64,000 nucleotides of DNA. Source: Straminergon stramineum (lineage: Eukaryota; Streptophyta; Bryopsida; Hypnales; Calliergonaceae). A program made the position numbers and the translations under genes. The notes under the pieces are model-generated. The model saw nothing but the letters and a program-made list of their open reading frames with translations. It did no database searches and was not told the origin of the DNA. Shown here piece by piece: positions 11,281 to 23,270 of this stretch. Each line of letters starts with the position of its first letter. Within the stretch, counting starts at the first letter, position 1. Location: contig OY987266.1 in assembly GCA_963920665.1 (NCBI GenBank), forward strand, positions 22,246,248-22,310,247, read 5' to 3'.

Positions 11281-12856
11281 ATTTTCCTTCAGGGAGTGAG
11301 AGTTCTCCCATTGGAGATCCACACACGAGCGAGCAGTGTGTTGCATTGCCAAACAAGTTGTGGCTTGTGATCCAGTCTCCCTGTGTACGTGCGCTTCATG
11401 ATCGATCATATTCGTAGTCCAAGTTTTTGGCAACCCTGATGAAGTCGTGGCATGCATGTTGAGCTCCGATCCTCGTTAAGGTAACATTATTTCGGATTTA
11501 CAATCTTGGTCAAAATAGACTCCAATCCGGAGCCTGTAGGAGTTGATCTATGGCGGTTTGAGTTCGAAACTCCTTGCATGCACAGAGCTCTCCATCCCAC
11601 TTGGAAGACAGCATTATCATGATTCGGTAACTTTCTCATCCAGGCAAAGGTACCCGAATCCGCTCCCATCCAATAGGTTGTTACTGCTATTCCAAGCTAG
11701 GCAATCTGTGTGAATCATATCGAGGAGCTGAAGGAAGTATGCCACATTTAGCTACTTCTGAACTTACTTCTGAACTTTTGAAAGTCTAGAGTTAATACTA
11801 GAAAAACATGGTCATCTTGAGACTAGGCAAAACAGATCAAGGGATCTATACAAACATCGAGAGATAACCATTGGGAGATCTCCAGATATTTTGTCCACAA
11901 TTCACTTAGGTAGATGAATGTGGCATAAGTCACTCGATCTCCCAGTTGCTCCATTTTGAATGTGCCGCGGACTGTTTTCTCATAAAATGAATCAGCGATC
12001 CACCAGACCACAAGACCACAAGACCCGGCCCTCTCGAAGTCACAGTGAGCTAGTCTTCGTATCTGCGTTGAAGATGGTGAGGAACGATTGGAGGGATCTG
12101 ACGCAGACAGTGTCTCCAGCTGCCACCATATCAAATTCAACACCAATTCAATTGCCGGTATTCCATGCACGCAGCACTAATTCAGACTTACATCGTCACA
12201 AAGGTTGAATTCTAGGCCACAAACTACAACAGGTCTCGATTTGGGGTTCAGGCTGCAAGTCTTGAACTGCACCAAAATAAAGGAATTTTGCGGCTAATTT
12301 AACGAAATGGATGTTATCATCGATCATGAGGCGAGAAAGAGGGGAAAGTGATAATCAAAAATATATGCGTGTCTGCAGTTGCAACTGCGAGAAGGAACAA
12401 GATCAAGAATGTGAGATGATGTGAGATCAATTGTCTGAAATTCTCAGTTTTCTCGCTGTGCGCTACCTAAAATTGATTTCTCTGATTCCCTTTTCGTCAA
12501 ATAAAAAAAACATGAAGCGTTTGAGGATGAGTTTCTACTCCAACTGGAGATATTGAAAAATTCCTTAGAACAAGCATTTCATTCAAATCTTGGAAGATCA
12601 AGAGCTATTATAACCATGTATCAATAACCATATGGAGTAACTCAAAATTAATCTTTACAACGATGTTCTACACCACTCGAACTAATGGACTTCAATTTTA
12701 AAATTTTCTAAGCATATTTGGTACTTCATATGAAATTTCTCCCCATTTCATCTTCAAAATTTCATGAATTTAGGTTGAATTTTTTTTTTTAAAATCTGAG
12801 AAATCAATTTTAGCAGCTGAGAAATCAATTCTAGGGAAACAAATAGCGGCTGAAAG

Positions 12857-13180
12857 CGGATGAAGTGTGCAGTTCGGACAACCCTATCCTGGCGTGGAGC
12901 TTACTGAAAGTCCTCTCGCAATCCCGCAGCGCTATTGGTTGGCCCTTGGGGGGTCGCTTTTGCTGTCAGATCCATTTCCAAATGGACGGTCAGCTTCTCC
13001 CTGAGCGGGGTATAAAGGATCGAAGGCTGGGTCTCATTTCCTTGGGCTGCGGCCCCGGGGCCTTGCTGAGCGCAGGGCCCTGCAATGAAAACCCAAACTG
13101 GAAAAGCAACAACAAACACGAAACACTTATAATTATCGTACAAGCCGAAGAATCCTGTAGACTACACCGAAGTGATTGAT
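12857..13180 (+). promoter_or_regulatory. Promoter-like module upstream of the NLR fragment (copy 3)
   Basis: On the plus strand it shows ATTGG at 12,934, TATAAA at 13,011-13,016, and a GC-rich stretch with the palindrome GCAGGGCCCTGC. The NLR fragment starts about 85 bp after the module and reads in the same direction. A role in driving transcription of the fragment is my inference from layout alone. Confidence 0.5.
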
Positions 13181-13265
13181 GCACACAGAGTCACTCTTCG
13201 GAGGAGAAATTGTGTGCCCGGTTGTAGCCAGGCCTCAAAGATCTGAATCTCTGAGAGGCCTGGAA

Positions 13266-14185
13266 ATGCCTAAGTTGGACACGCGTGAAGCAAGGTCTTG
13301 GTTCCTGCGCCCAGTGCCAAGTGTGCCTGATGAGATATCCGAAGAGGATGAGGCCCTGGATATGCGCTGTGTGGATGGAGCTTTGTGGATTCGTCAAAGC
13401 TGATGAAAGCAGCTTTGATTACCTCTCTCTCGCACTCAAGGTGCTGGGCGTCCAGCTTGGGTGCTTTAATTACAATCCCAAACAATGGGTGGCGCTTGTG
13501 GAGCAGGAGCCTGACACTTTTAACCAACTGCGAGAGAGACAGAATCCCATCTTCGATTTCTTGAGAAGAAGCTTCGATGCATTGCGAGACGATGATCGAT
13601 TAGCTGTTGTTCGATCATGGATGCTGTCCTTTACTTTCCTAATCATTGCAACGATTGCATGGAGAGTAATTACATTAATAATATTTTCGAGTGGCTCTGT
13701 ATGGTGCATCGAACAATGATTTAGCTCGTGATGTCCAGGGTCAGGCTCTTTTACTGTGTATCCTATAAATGTTCGCTTTGTTTTACGAAGGATTCATGAT
13801 TTCAAAAACCACCATTAATTGATCATATTGTGGGGAAACTTTAATCGAAATGGCGAGAATCTTTATAACAGCTCATTGAGTGAAGAACATTGCATTTTCT
13901 GGTTCAGAAAAGAAATCATTTGAACAAATAAATATCCCCAGACCAAACTCTTGAAAACTGCTTACAAAAAACATGAGGCACAGATTCAGTCTTATCGTCC
14001 TTACAGGGCTAAGAGTTTCTGCGGTATTAATCGTGTCTTGTAGAGAAATTGGGATGCAACCCGTTGTTGATTCCATTATTGTGCAGTTGGAGGCCTTGAA
14101 GAGGCAACCAGTAGTAGAAGGATCGGGTGAGCGCATAGGCGTCCACGACTTGTGGCGTGAGTTTGCTGAAGAGGAAAGCAAATAG
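13266..14185 (+). pseudogene. NLR (NB-ARC) fragment, frameshifted, copy 3
   Basis: Three frames read in order show landmarks of a plant NB-ARC domain. The first is MPKLDTREARSWF, the RNBS-C-like L..EA...F stretch (frame from 13,266). The second is FVKA...LSLALKVLGVQLGC, a degenerate GLPLALKVLG motif, followed by NPIFDFLRRSFDALRDDDRL and, after a shift of frame near 13,610, MDAVLYFP, the RNBS-D region. The third is ERIGVHDLWREFAEEESK, where VHD stands for the MHD motif (ending 14,185). The P-loop, kinase-2 and LRR parts are absent. The pieces lie in three frames, so no working receptor can be made. The hydrophobic C terminus of the 144-codon frame at 13,285-13,719 is a product of the frameshift, not a membrane protein. 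An intron-containing fragment is an alternative to frameshifts for the last gap. Confidence 0.78.
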
Positions 14186-14228
14186 AATGTGTGTATGCGA
14201 TCGACGGCAACAAAAGAGGGACTGGAAT

Positions 14229-14552
14229 CGGAAGAAGTTTGCAGTTCGGACAAGCCAATGATGGCGTGGAGCTTACTTTAAGTCCTCTCGCAACCCCGCA
14301 GCGCTATTGGTTGGCCCATGGGGGGTCGCTTTTGCCGTCAGATCCATTTCCAAATGGACGGTCGGATTCTCTCTGAGCGGGGTATAAAGGATCGAAGGCT
14401 GGGTCTCATTTCCTTGGGCTGCGGCCCCGGGGCCTTGCTGAGCGCAGGGCCCTGCAATGAAAACCCAAACTGGAGAAACAACAATAAACACGAAACACTT
14501 ATAATTAACGTGAATGCCGAATAATCCTGTACACTACACCTGAGTGATTGAT
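14229..14552 (+). promoter_or_regulatory. Second promoter-like module of E copy 3
   Basis: A direct repeat of the module at 12,857-13,180, with TATAAA at 14,383-14,388 and the same palindrome. It lies just after the NLR fragment and points away from it, toward the GC-rich end of the element. Confidence 0.5.
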
Positions 14553-17492
14553 CCACAGCCTCAGGGATTCTATTACGTACTGCGCATAGCTAGCCAGATC
14601 CCTGCCCCCTGCGTGCGGTTCAAAATGAATTAAGCTTACAATACTCAGTCGCGCGCAGCCGTCGCCATGAAATCGTGCTGCTCACCGCATTTCCCTCTTC
14701 CATTGAATTTCACCAATCCTCAGGAACAAGGAGTCATCGCACTTCATTCGGAAGGGAACAACTTAACCGGCCGAGTAATGCTTGTGACCGTGGAGCGAAA
14801 CGCGCAGTAGAGTCTCGCGGTTGATGTCATTTTAATGTGCAGGTCGTGTGCGGTGCCAAGGATCGGTTCATGTGCCGTCGTCATGAAATTGTGTTGCTAT
14901 TGCTCACCACTTCAATTCCCTCTTCCACTGAGTTTCACGAATTAATCATATCCTCGGGAACAGAGAGTCATCAATCACAATTTGTTCGGAACAGAACGAC
15001 CGGGCGAGTAATTAATACATATCCGTGTCGCCGTGGAATTAATGCGGAGTAGAGTCTCGCGGCGATGGCAATGCAATGATTCTCGTCAATGGCGCTCGAC
15101 AATTCGCACCCTGGGATGAAGTTACAGTGGCGGCGCTGGGAGCGAGCGTGCAAGCAATTCGGTGCTCCCGTGCCGAACCTGTCGACGGCGTGCATGTCCA
15201 CAAGGCCCCGTTTGTTATGCGCGCCCAGCACGCAAGCTAGGTTTGTGAAAGGACGTTTTACTTTGCGTTCCAGCTGAAGTCGGTCAGGTCCAATTCGTAA
15301 GGAACATGAACTTCTTTTTTTTCCAACGTAAGGAACATTAACTTTCTTGGACATTTTTAGTCTTTATTCTTGCACAAACAAACTGGCTTTGAAGAGTTTT
15401 TTCAAATTTTTATTTTTAGCAATTTTAAAAATACAAAGTTCAATCTAGTGTGATTAAGAACAAAAAATAATTAGAATGATTTGTGAATTTTTTTGAAGAT
15501 GTTCTGAACTATATGCTAGTAATTTCAATTGTTAAATTTTAAAAATTAATGAATATTTCATTTTTTTAAAGATTTTGTAGGATCTAATTTGGTCAGTTTT
15601 AGCTTTCTACTCCTATTTGAAAGTGTGTACAAATTTGAGAGCGTATTTTATTTTTCATTTTTTAAAATAAAAAATACCGAATTTGCCTTAGATTCCATTG
15701 TATATATTTTTTTTTGGATGGATGGGTAAAAATGTACTATACATCTTCTTATAATTTCTTCCTCAAAAGTTGCATTTTTACTTTGCCTACAAAGTTGATG
15801 ATCCAAAATCGCTACAATCCTAAAATCCAACTATCTATATTTTACACAATTCATTCCATGCATACTCTCTAGACAAAGTAGTCTTTACTTTTTTTATGGT
15901 TAAAAATAAAATTCAAGCACATTTATTTGCAAAAAAAAATCAAAGTGGGACAATTCATTGAAAACCTCCATTGCCAAAAAGTCATTAGGCCTTGAGGGGT
16001 GAAGTGCTCAATCTAAATGCAAGAAGATAACTTTTGAAACTTTATAATAAATCCTTTGACATATGTATATTGTTGATTCATGTAGAGCATTGTGGTTTCT
16101 TTCCATCAATGCATTACATGCCATTTTACTTGAAGCTCCTTCACCCCTAAAGTCCAAGTGTCCCCTCGAGGAAAAAAATGGATTTTGGTTAGGCTTGGGT
16201 AACTTTGATTTAAGACATGACTGTCTAAAACTTTCTCATAAGATAGAAAAACATTTTTTCTTTTCAAGGAATATAATTTTTTATTTCAATTGATGCATGG
16301 ACGCAAAAGATATGCCACGAGAACTTCGAAACCAAGGAGACTGGGCATCAAAAAAATCCCCCCAAAATTGAAACAAATGAAATTTTTTTCTCTTAGATTA
16401 TAATTTTGCCTACATGAAAATATTTTATTCATTCCATTTGGTTTAGTTGTGCAAAACTTATAGAGCTTCTTGTTTTGTAGGCAATCATGCAAACTTCTTG
16501 AGAAAATAACGTCAATTATTTTTTCTTGACTCATTTTTTCAATTTTTGGAGTATAGAATTTCGAAGAGGTTAAGTATGCTTCCTAGAACAATCTCATTGT
16601 TGGGAATACTATGTTTCAATTCCAATTTAAAGTTGTTGACAATTTAGTTTCCCCTTCAATCACTTACAATACTTCCTTCTACTTAAGAATTTTTTAAAGG
16701 GATAAAGTTACTTCTTATTTTTTAAATATTTTCTAAAATTCAATTCAAATCATCAATATTAAAAACTTTTCATTCAAAATCAATAGTGCAAAAATATTTA
16801 GAAAAGAAGCTTTAAAGCCAACTAGTCTAGTCATGGAGAGTATTCAAAACATATTTTCTTTACTTTAAACATAAATGTCTTACAATTTACGTGCTCGAAG
16901 TTTTTGAAACTTCTTCCATGCATTCTTATACTAGTCTCGTGCAAGATCTTTTGGTGGAATATGCAATTTGTAAAGTTTTTTTTGCACATTGCAATAAAAA
17001 TGGAAGTTTTGAATATTTTTTGATGAATATAAGGCTTTGGGATTGTTTGGATTAAATGAATAGTAGTATTATGAAGTGCAATTTTTATGAATTTAGCCTA
17101 ACTTGTTTTAGTTCTTAAAATAATAATTCAATTGTAATTTGGAGAAAAGTGTCTATAATTGTGTTTTTAATTATAGAAAGATGTATTATTTTTTATTCCA
17201 CTACAATATTTTAACCCAAAATAAATGCCTACATTAAATTTTGAAATTCTTTAAGCCAATTTTCTATTTAGTACAAATTTCTTCAAGAACTAACCATCCC
17301 TCCAAATTTTGGCATCAAAGTATGGAACTTTTATGACTTATAGAAAACTCATAATTTCATCTTCAAAAAAAAATAAAATCATTCATATGCATTAGAGAAC
17401 TAAAGTATATAGAGTGAAAATTCTTGAAATTCCACAATATGATCAAATGCCTATTTTTTCAAAGTTTCTATCAATAAAATCAACAAGCCCTA

Positions 17493-17576
17493 TATTCCGT
17501 TTGTCTCAAAATAAATTGGTGGTACTCCTTTAGTTTTCTACTAGAAACCACAAATTTATTTTGAGGCAGAGGGAGT
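17493..17576. mobile_element. Stowaway-like MITE
   Basis: The outer right end reads AGAGGGAGTA and the inner repeats are CTCAAAATAAATTGGTGGT and ACCACAAATTTATTTTGAG, which pair. The GGGAGTA terminus and TA flanks fit the plant Stowaway pattern (CTCCCTC ends). Related copies lie at about 30,040-30,140 and, in opposite orientation, at about 23,780-23,862. Confidence 0.65.
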
Positions 17577-17849
17577 ATTATTTTGTACTTTTTTACATTT
17601 TGCACAATTATCCTTATGTGGAATAGCTAGTACAATCCGCATCAATAAAAATGGGCTAGAATTAGAAAAAATAGAAAGAAATGGAGCTTGGGTCATTTGG
17701 TTAGAGGATGAATTATTGGAACAAAAGTTCATTTGGATCCATATTTAGAGTTAGTAAATTGTTGGCAAATTCAAGAGTTGCCAATTGAATAGAATAGAAC
17801 TCCACTAGAGTTCCCCTCCCAATTGCTTGCACTCTAAGTTTTGGGTGGG

Positions 17850-18060
17850 CCATCGGGTGTCAATTTGGACTCCCTAAGAAGATACAATACTAAAGACAAG
17901 GTTGAGGCTAGGTTTTTTGGGCTGCATCACTAAGGAGTTGTTGAGCGCAAGGCCTTGCAATGAAACCCAAACATGAAAAAAGAAATTAAAAAAATTTCCA
18001 TACATTAACTTCAATGGCACCATGCTAAAGTGATTGCAGCTCAATCCACATATAAAGACT
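17850..18060 (+). repeat. Diverged relative of the E promoter-like module in X
   Basis: The order of landmarks matches the module: GGTGGGCCATCGG, a weakened TATA-like AATACTAAAG, TTGGGCTGC, the palindrome GCAAGGCCTTGC (17,947-17,958), TGCAATGAAACCCAAAC, and AAGTGATTGCAG further on. The homologous place in X' is 30,410-30,635. Confidence 0.6.
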
Positions 18061-18340
18061 CCATCTATTAGATAAAATTCAGCTACAATGAAGGGTCATT
18101 TCATGCTGGTTCACCATGCTAAGAATTAGCCATTGCTTGCCAAAATTGAAAATTATTAAAAAAATTTGATTTAAAAAAAAGAAATAAATAATGTTCAAAA
18201 AAGTTTAATTTTTATTATTATTATTATCATCAAATGTAGATGACTCCCGGCCAAGTCAACCTTCCACTATAGCCCAATTCCCACCATCCAAGAAACTTGG
18301 GGGAACGTGAAACCCTTAAGAGTAGATAAATTTCATCTAA

Positions 18341-18838
18341 GAGCATCCTTAGTGCTACCCTATATATTGGCTCGGTAATTCTAAAACTAACTTTTGAACT
18401 GTAAATAATTAGAACTTGAAAATTGTCTCGTTGGAAGCGCATCTAAAAAACCTTGGAGAAGGTCCAAAAATATTCAAATTTAGACATTGGACAAGTATCT
18501 CAAAAGCAAGGTAAAAATCAGAAATTATAGAGGTCTTAGCAAATCACGATTACCAAAGCAATATTTGGCCATTGACCCTCTAAATGTGGCCAAATGTGGA
18601 GGGTCAATGGCCAAATATTGCTTTGGTAACCGTGATGTGCTAAGACCTCTATAATTTCTGATTTTTACCTTGCTTTTGAGATACTTGTCCAATGTCTAAA
18701 TTTGAATATTTTTGGACCTTCTCTAAGGTTTTTTAGATGCACTTCCAACAAGACAATTTTCAAGTTCTAATTATTTATAGTTCAAAAGTTAGTTGTATAG
18801 TTACCAAGCCAATATATAGGGTAGCACTAAGGATGCTC
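18341..18838. mobile_element. 498-bp foldback MITE with TAA target duplication
   Basis: The arms at 18,341-18,580 and 18,599-18,838 are near-perfect reverse complements of 240 bp each around an 18-bp loop. The ends read GAGCATCCTTAGTGCTACC, like many plant Tourist (PIF/Harbinger) MITE ends. TAA flanks both sides (18,338-18,340 and 18,839-18,841). X' has the empty site at 30,907-30,920, reading TTCATCTAATGG. It carries no coding capacity. The insertion is younger than the X duplication or was lost precisely from X'. Confidence 0.93.
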
Positions 18839-19524
18839 TAATGGACCTTTGTAAGTGCCAAATCATGTTGCTATAATCAATCTCTGTATGAATACTTCAA
18901 AGTCAAGATTGGTATTCAAAATTGAAACATAATCCATATTGGGAAGTTAGATGCGATTCAAAATTGGAATGAAATGAATGATATTGTTGCAATGTACCTC
19001 CCCCCCAATGCACTCATTGACAATTGAAAGCATGCTGTGATATATTTGTTTTATATGGAATTTGAAATGAAGGTACATGTGGTAGTTGTAGACATTGAGT
19101 GAGGTTTTCACTTTTTTTTAAATATTCTAATATCTCTAAATATCCCTCAATTAGATGTCTACTTTTGTCATTTGGTGGGTGGGGTTGTAGAACCATTTCC
19201 GACCCAAAAATGCAAATTTAAAGGTCAAAATTGGGATTCAAAGATCTCTACTAAAATTACACAAGCTAAGGAAAAGAGATTTTTCGAAAATAATAAAGTC
19301 TCATTGTCTCAACCTTCCACATGTGCTCAAAGTGCACTACTTTTGCGCAAATGCAAAAAACATCATTTTTTTCCTAAAGATGAAAATGGTTGAGAAGGAG
19401 CACCTTCAAGAATTTACTAGAGAATTCTATAGAAGCAAATTGATTTGGATTTACAGACAATTCCTCCAATTGTAACAACTTTGCTAAATATTGCACAACT
19501 TTTGCATTCTTTCAAATGGTAAAT

Positions 19525-20054
19525 ATGTTAGATCATGGATTACAAAAATTCAAGTGGATGTACATGATTCCTTACATGATGTCATTATTTCCTAATTTAC
19601 ATGGAGATTTGGCATTAGCAAAGTACAATTTAGAATTGTTGGAAGGTATTCATAGAAATGAAGTAGAAGAATTCATGAACCCTAGAAGGGCCTAAAAACC
19701 CTTTGTGGCCGTATAGTATATTATGTATTTGATGGTATTTGATCAGAAAAACATTGATCAAATACTTTCCAATACAAAGTAAACTAATGATCATGATAGT
19801 ACATAAATAAAAGTGTAGTGTAACTCATATATTAAACCACAATTGAAGATTTATAAAGCTAAATCCATGTCATATAGAGGGACCCCAAGGGCCTTTCAAG
19901 GGTTAAATTAGATAAATTATTCCATGGTGAGTTTGTAATAATCATGAATACAATAGGCAAGTGTCTAAAGGAGTTGGCCAATAGAAGGAATGCCCTTGCA
20001 AAGGTTTTATTCAATTGTAAGAAAAGGACATTGTTGAATGCTTATGAAGAATAG
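19525..20054 (+). pseudogene. Unrecognised coding relic in X, split by a transposon
   Basis: An open frame beginning MLDHGLQKFKWMYMIPYMM runs to the TTAA element at 19,680 and resumes behind it, ending at the TAG at 20,052. The X' copy (31,591-31,893) is the same frame without the insertion and with one internal TGA. The residues after the insertion (for example KVLFNCKKRTL) look protein-like. I do not recognise the family. Confidence 0.4.
19680..19902. mobile_element. 223-bp TTAA-target element
   Basis: It begins CCCTAGAAGGGCC and ends GGCCTTTCAAGGG, an imperfect terminal inverted repeat. It is flanked by TGAA (19,676-19,679) and TTAA (19,903-19,906). The empty site in X' reads ATTCCTTAAATGAG at about 31,736. 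The CCCTAGAA start after TTAA resembles piggyBac termini, but length and content give no transposase. Confidence 0.88.
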
Positions 20055-20459
20055 TTTCTCATCAAAGTTTGCTTGTACAACTAACATTAGTGCAATAATC
20101 ATAGTTCACTTTGTCCTTTACACAACTTTCAACCTTAACATAATATAATGATAAGAATTCTAGTCCTCTTTTGTGTTTATTCATCTTGACATTGAATAAG
20201 TGCCTAGTGGACAAAGAGCCATTGGTAAAAGACTATTCACCCCTTTTGATAACATAAACACATAAACATATTAGACATAAAATGTTAATTCTTCAACCTC
20301 AACATAAAGACATACCAAGTAAGCTTAACATGAATTAATAACATATTAAGTCTTCAACATTAAAATAACTTGAAGTATTAATATGTTAGACAAATCATCA
20401 TTACTCTTAAACTTTAATATAAAATAAGAAAAAAAATATGAGATGTTACATAACTTCAC

Positions 20460-21669
20460 AACCTTTCTACTAGTTTTATCATAGTTTTTTGCATACTATG
20501 AAACAAGTCTAGTTTAGCAAACTCATTTGTTTGGATGGTCTCAACTCTCAAGTGACAAATTCCCATTGCTTCTAACTTCTTCTAAACACTCATTTTGATC
20601 AAGGAATCTTCATTCTCATGTTTAACTAAAGGTTCACATACATCTTCAATCTCTTGGTATTGTAGAAATAGGAATAATAGTGTTAGGTTCATGAGCACTA
20701 CCATATGCATGGGATACCACATTTGTTCTAGTGTGTATAACTGTACTCATCAACCAATAAAACCAAATACACCTATGAAACATGGTGCTACCAAAGGTGG
20801 CATTGTTGTATTCATAGTCCTTATATACATATATATTGCAAGCCTCAAAGTCTTTATTGAAGTCTAGACACAAAGATAGAAGTTATGCATGCACTTTGCT
20901 CCAATTCTCAATCCCTAGTGCAATTCAATGAAAGCAAGCTAGAAAATCTGGACAATGAAAAAGTTTGTGTAAATTCCATAAGTAACACATAATGTGAGCT
21001 TCACCTACTAAAAATGTCATGTGGATGCACTCACAATGAAAGCAATTGAACATGTGAGTATCCTTAATTCTTTTGAACCATCAATTACTAGAGAGCAAAA
21101 TTATTCAATATTCACAGTGATAGTCACTTATAATCTAAAACTTCCTGGCTAATGCATGACTTATTAGTAAATGAAACACTAGCCTCATTTAGAAGGAGTT
21201 CAAACCACATCTACAAGTTCTCCTTGAATGGTATTTAGATGAGTAATCCAATATTCCTTCCATGTCCCTCTTTGCTTCACTTTTTGTCCACTCTATTAGG
21301 TTGATTTTTTTCTTGGATTTTGAAGTTGTTGTTTCTTGACTTCTTCTTAGGTGTCTCCTCCACATTAACAACTATCATCTTTAATGCATCCTCCACCTTC
21401 AAAACCATTAAATTGCACACATTTTTGTTTTCTATATTGTCATTGGGGTGTGTAGGTCTCGCAAATTGATGGAGTGGGAAGTTAGGCATAGGACCAAGTG
21501 GCATGAATGGAGTGACACCGTAATTCCAAATCCCTGGAGGAAACAAATGAGAAGGGTATTTAACCAAGTCAATGATGGTGGAAGTTGAAGTGGAAGATTT
21601 GGAATTTGAACCTTCCATTTTTAGTTGTGCAAGTGAACAAGTAGTGTTCATTAGAATTCCATACAACAT
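20460..21669 (-). pseudogene. Degraded protein-coding relic, perhaps DNA-binding or transposon-derived
   Basis: The longest open piece is 130 codons (21,277-21,669), starting MLYGILMNTT, with a Lys-rich stretch KKKSRNNNFKIQ near its end. Beyond it the frame is broken. The X' copy at about 33,055-32,955 preserves a better reading, GGTWKEPWITHLNTIRGDL, whose W...W spacing resembles Myb/SANT-like domains of plant transposon-related proteins. Stops and frame changes in both copies exclude a working gene. The family assignment is tentative. Confidence 0.35.
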
Positions 21670-22379
21670 GACTCAACAATAGAGTCATTGCAGAAGTTCA
21701 CGTAATACATTATTTGCACTTTTAGAGAGTAATTCATAGACTTGTATAATTTTCAAAATTTGATTAAAATCCTAAGATCTAAAGTACTCATCAAATTTGA
21801 AAAATTCAAAGCTCTTTCTAATTACAAAAATAAGAAGAAATACAATACAACTCACTAAATATGGAATCCACCTAATTTTCAAACCTCACCATATTACAAC
21901 AAACTTTTCAACAAAGATATGGTAGCTAAAGTCACAACCTTCAATTGTTTGCTACAAGGAACAAAATGGCATTGAAGATGCTCCTTTAGAGGCATTCACT
22001 TCTAAATAAAACACTTCTTAACCTCTAAGAGTCTGTAGCATTTTCGGTTTCAAAGCATCATAGCTTAAATTGAAGTGTTATATGTCTCTAGTAATTGTCA
22101 CTAGAGTATAGAAATCTCAACCAAAAAATCTTGTTGTGTATGTGTTGTAGATGATGTAAATCAAATTTGGAGACATTTGGCCTTATAGATTGCAAGATTG
22201 TAATGTTTTAGTGTTGATAAAGGATGTTGAAAATTTCCTAGCAATTTTCTAAGAGGTGGAATTCGGTTTTCAAAACTATTCAAATAGAAAAACTTGAACT
22301 ATGAAGTGCTTTAAAACCAACATACAAACACATTGGTCCAGAAAAATATCATTCAAATGACTTTATTCAAATAAAACAT

Positions 22380-22560
22380 CTAGAGATCTACACAAACATC
22401 AGGAGATCTCCGGATGTTATTATATGGAGATCTTTGGATATTTAGTCCATAATTCATTCAATACTCTAAAAGTAATGAAATGTAGCATAAAAATTTTAGT
22501 CAAATAATCTAAATATTTTTGAGGTACTCACTCTCAATGTGAACTATAAGATCCTATGAT
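22380..22560. repeat. Old fragment resembling the right part of E
   Basis: AGATCTACACAAACATC at 22,384, followed by GGAGATCTCCGGAT and AGTCCATAATTCA, parallels copy 3 at 11,838-11,905 in the same orientation. The divergence is much greater than among the young E copies. Confidence 0.5.
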
Positions 22561-23039
22561 TTTATTGTGTCCAATTTCAAGAAAAAATGAGCCAACAAAT
22601 TACTCCAAGTACGTGGCAATTATGGAAGGTATATCCAAATAGATTATGAGGGGTTAATCATTCTAGACTTCAATGCCTTGCAAGCCTAGTCATTGGCTTC
22701 CATTTGAATTTGGCATTGGTGTTAGGGTTTGGTAGCAATCAAGTATTTTAGGAAAGGCTGTAACGTCAATGCTTCCTAGTTCTAATCCAATCCTTGTGAA
22801 CATCAATTTTTCTTCTATCATGCCTTGCTTTCAATCATCAATAGGTGTATAATAATGGGATTACATTTGCAATAATATCTTTAGTTCATTTCATTCTTGT
22901 ATTGAATGGCGTCTAACTTCCTAATATTTGACTATGTTTTTGGTTCGAATACTTTCTAAAAACATTGTTCTTACTTTGAAATATTCATGCAAAGATTGAT
23001 CATAGTAGTATGATTTGACGCTTGCAAAGGTTCATGCAC

Positions 23040-23270
23040 TCTCTTTCAATTGAAGGTTTTGCATGGAAGTATTTTCCATTTTTTTGTTCTTGTTTGGGTT
23101 TCCTTAAGGGACCTTCGCTCAACAAGTCCCTAGAACTGTAGCCTAACAAACTCAATCCTAGCCTAGTCTTTTATTCTGCGCACCACTTATGGAGCCCAAA
23201 CTAACACTTATTGGCCCACTGGGAACTTAATGCGATGCCATTGGAAGGGGAACCCCAAATGGAGTTCAAT
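23040..23270 (-). repeat. Diverged relative of the E promoter-like module in Y
   Basis: On the minus strand it gives a TGGGCCAATAAGTG stretch, a weak TATA-like stretch, TGAGTTTGTTAGGC, CTTGTTGAGCGAAGG and GGAAACCCAAACAAG. The palindrome is imperfect here (AAGGTCCCTT). The Y' copy is at 43,040-43,260. Confidence 0.55.

Larger units (their letters stand above)
11291..15287 (-). repeat. Element E copy 3; left arm of 4-kb inverted repeat
   Basis: Reverse complement of 49,210-53,205. From 11,487 to 15,052 every reading frame has an identical partner, and paired coordinates always sum to 64,496, so no net indel separates the arms there. I saw three mismatches at the outer edge (11,294, 11,302, 11,310). 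At the inner edge there are two substitutions and one 1-base indel between 15,100 and 15,230. It holds two promoter-like modules flanking an NLR fragment. The right part (11.3-12.85 kb) has no recognisable gene. Confidence 0.93.
15300..22370 (+). repeat. Block X, first copy of direct segmental duplication
   Basis: About 7 kb of AT-rich sequence is repeated in the same orientation at 27,880-35,665. Shared landmarks include the ATGTAGAGCATTG stretch (16,080 and 28,670), the Stowaway-like element, an old promoter-like module, and the ACTAACATTAGTGCAATAATC stretch (20,080 and 31,920). No intact gene is present. It contains the relics and insertions listed separately. Confidence 0.85.

Noticed and set aside
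13285..13719. A 144-codon frame ending in a membrane-like segment as an intact gene
   Set aside because: The middle matches NB-ARC motifs, and the hydrophobic end appears only because the frame shifts near 13,610, where another frame continues the RNBS-D region.
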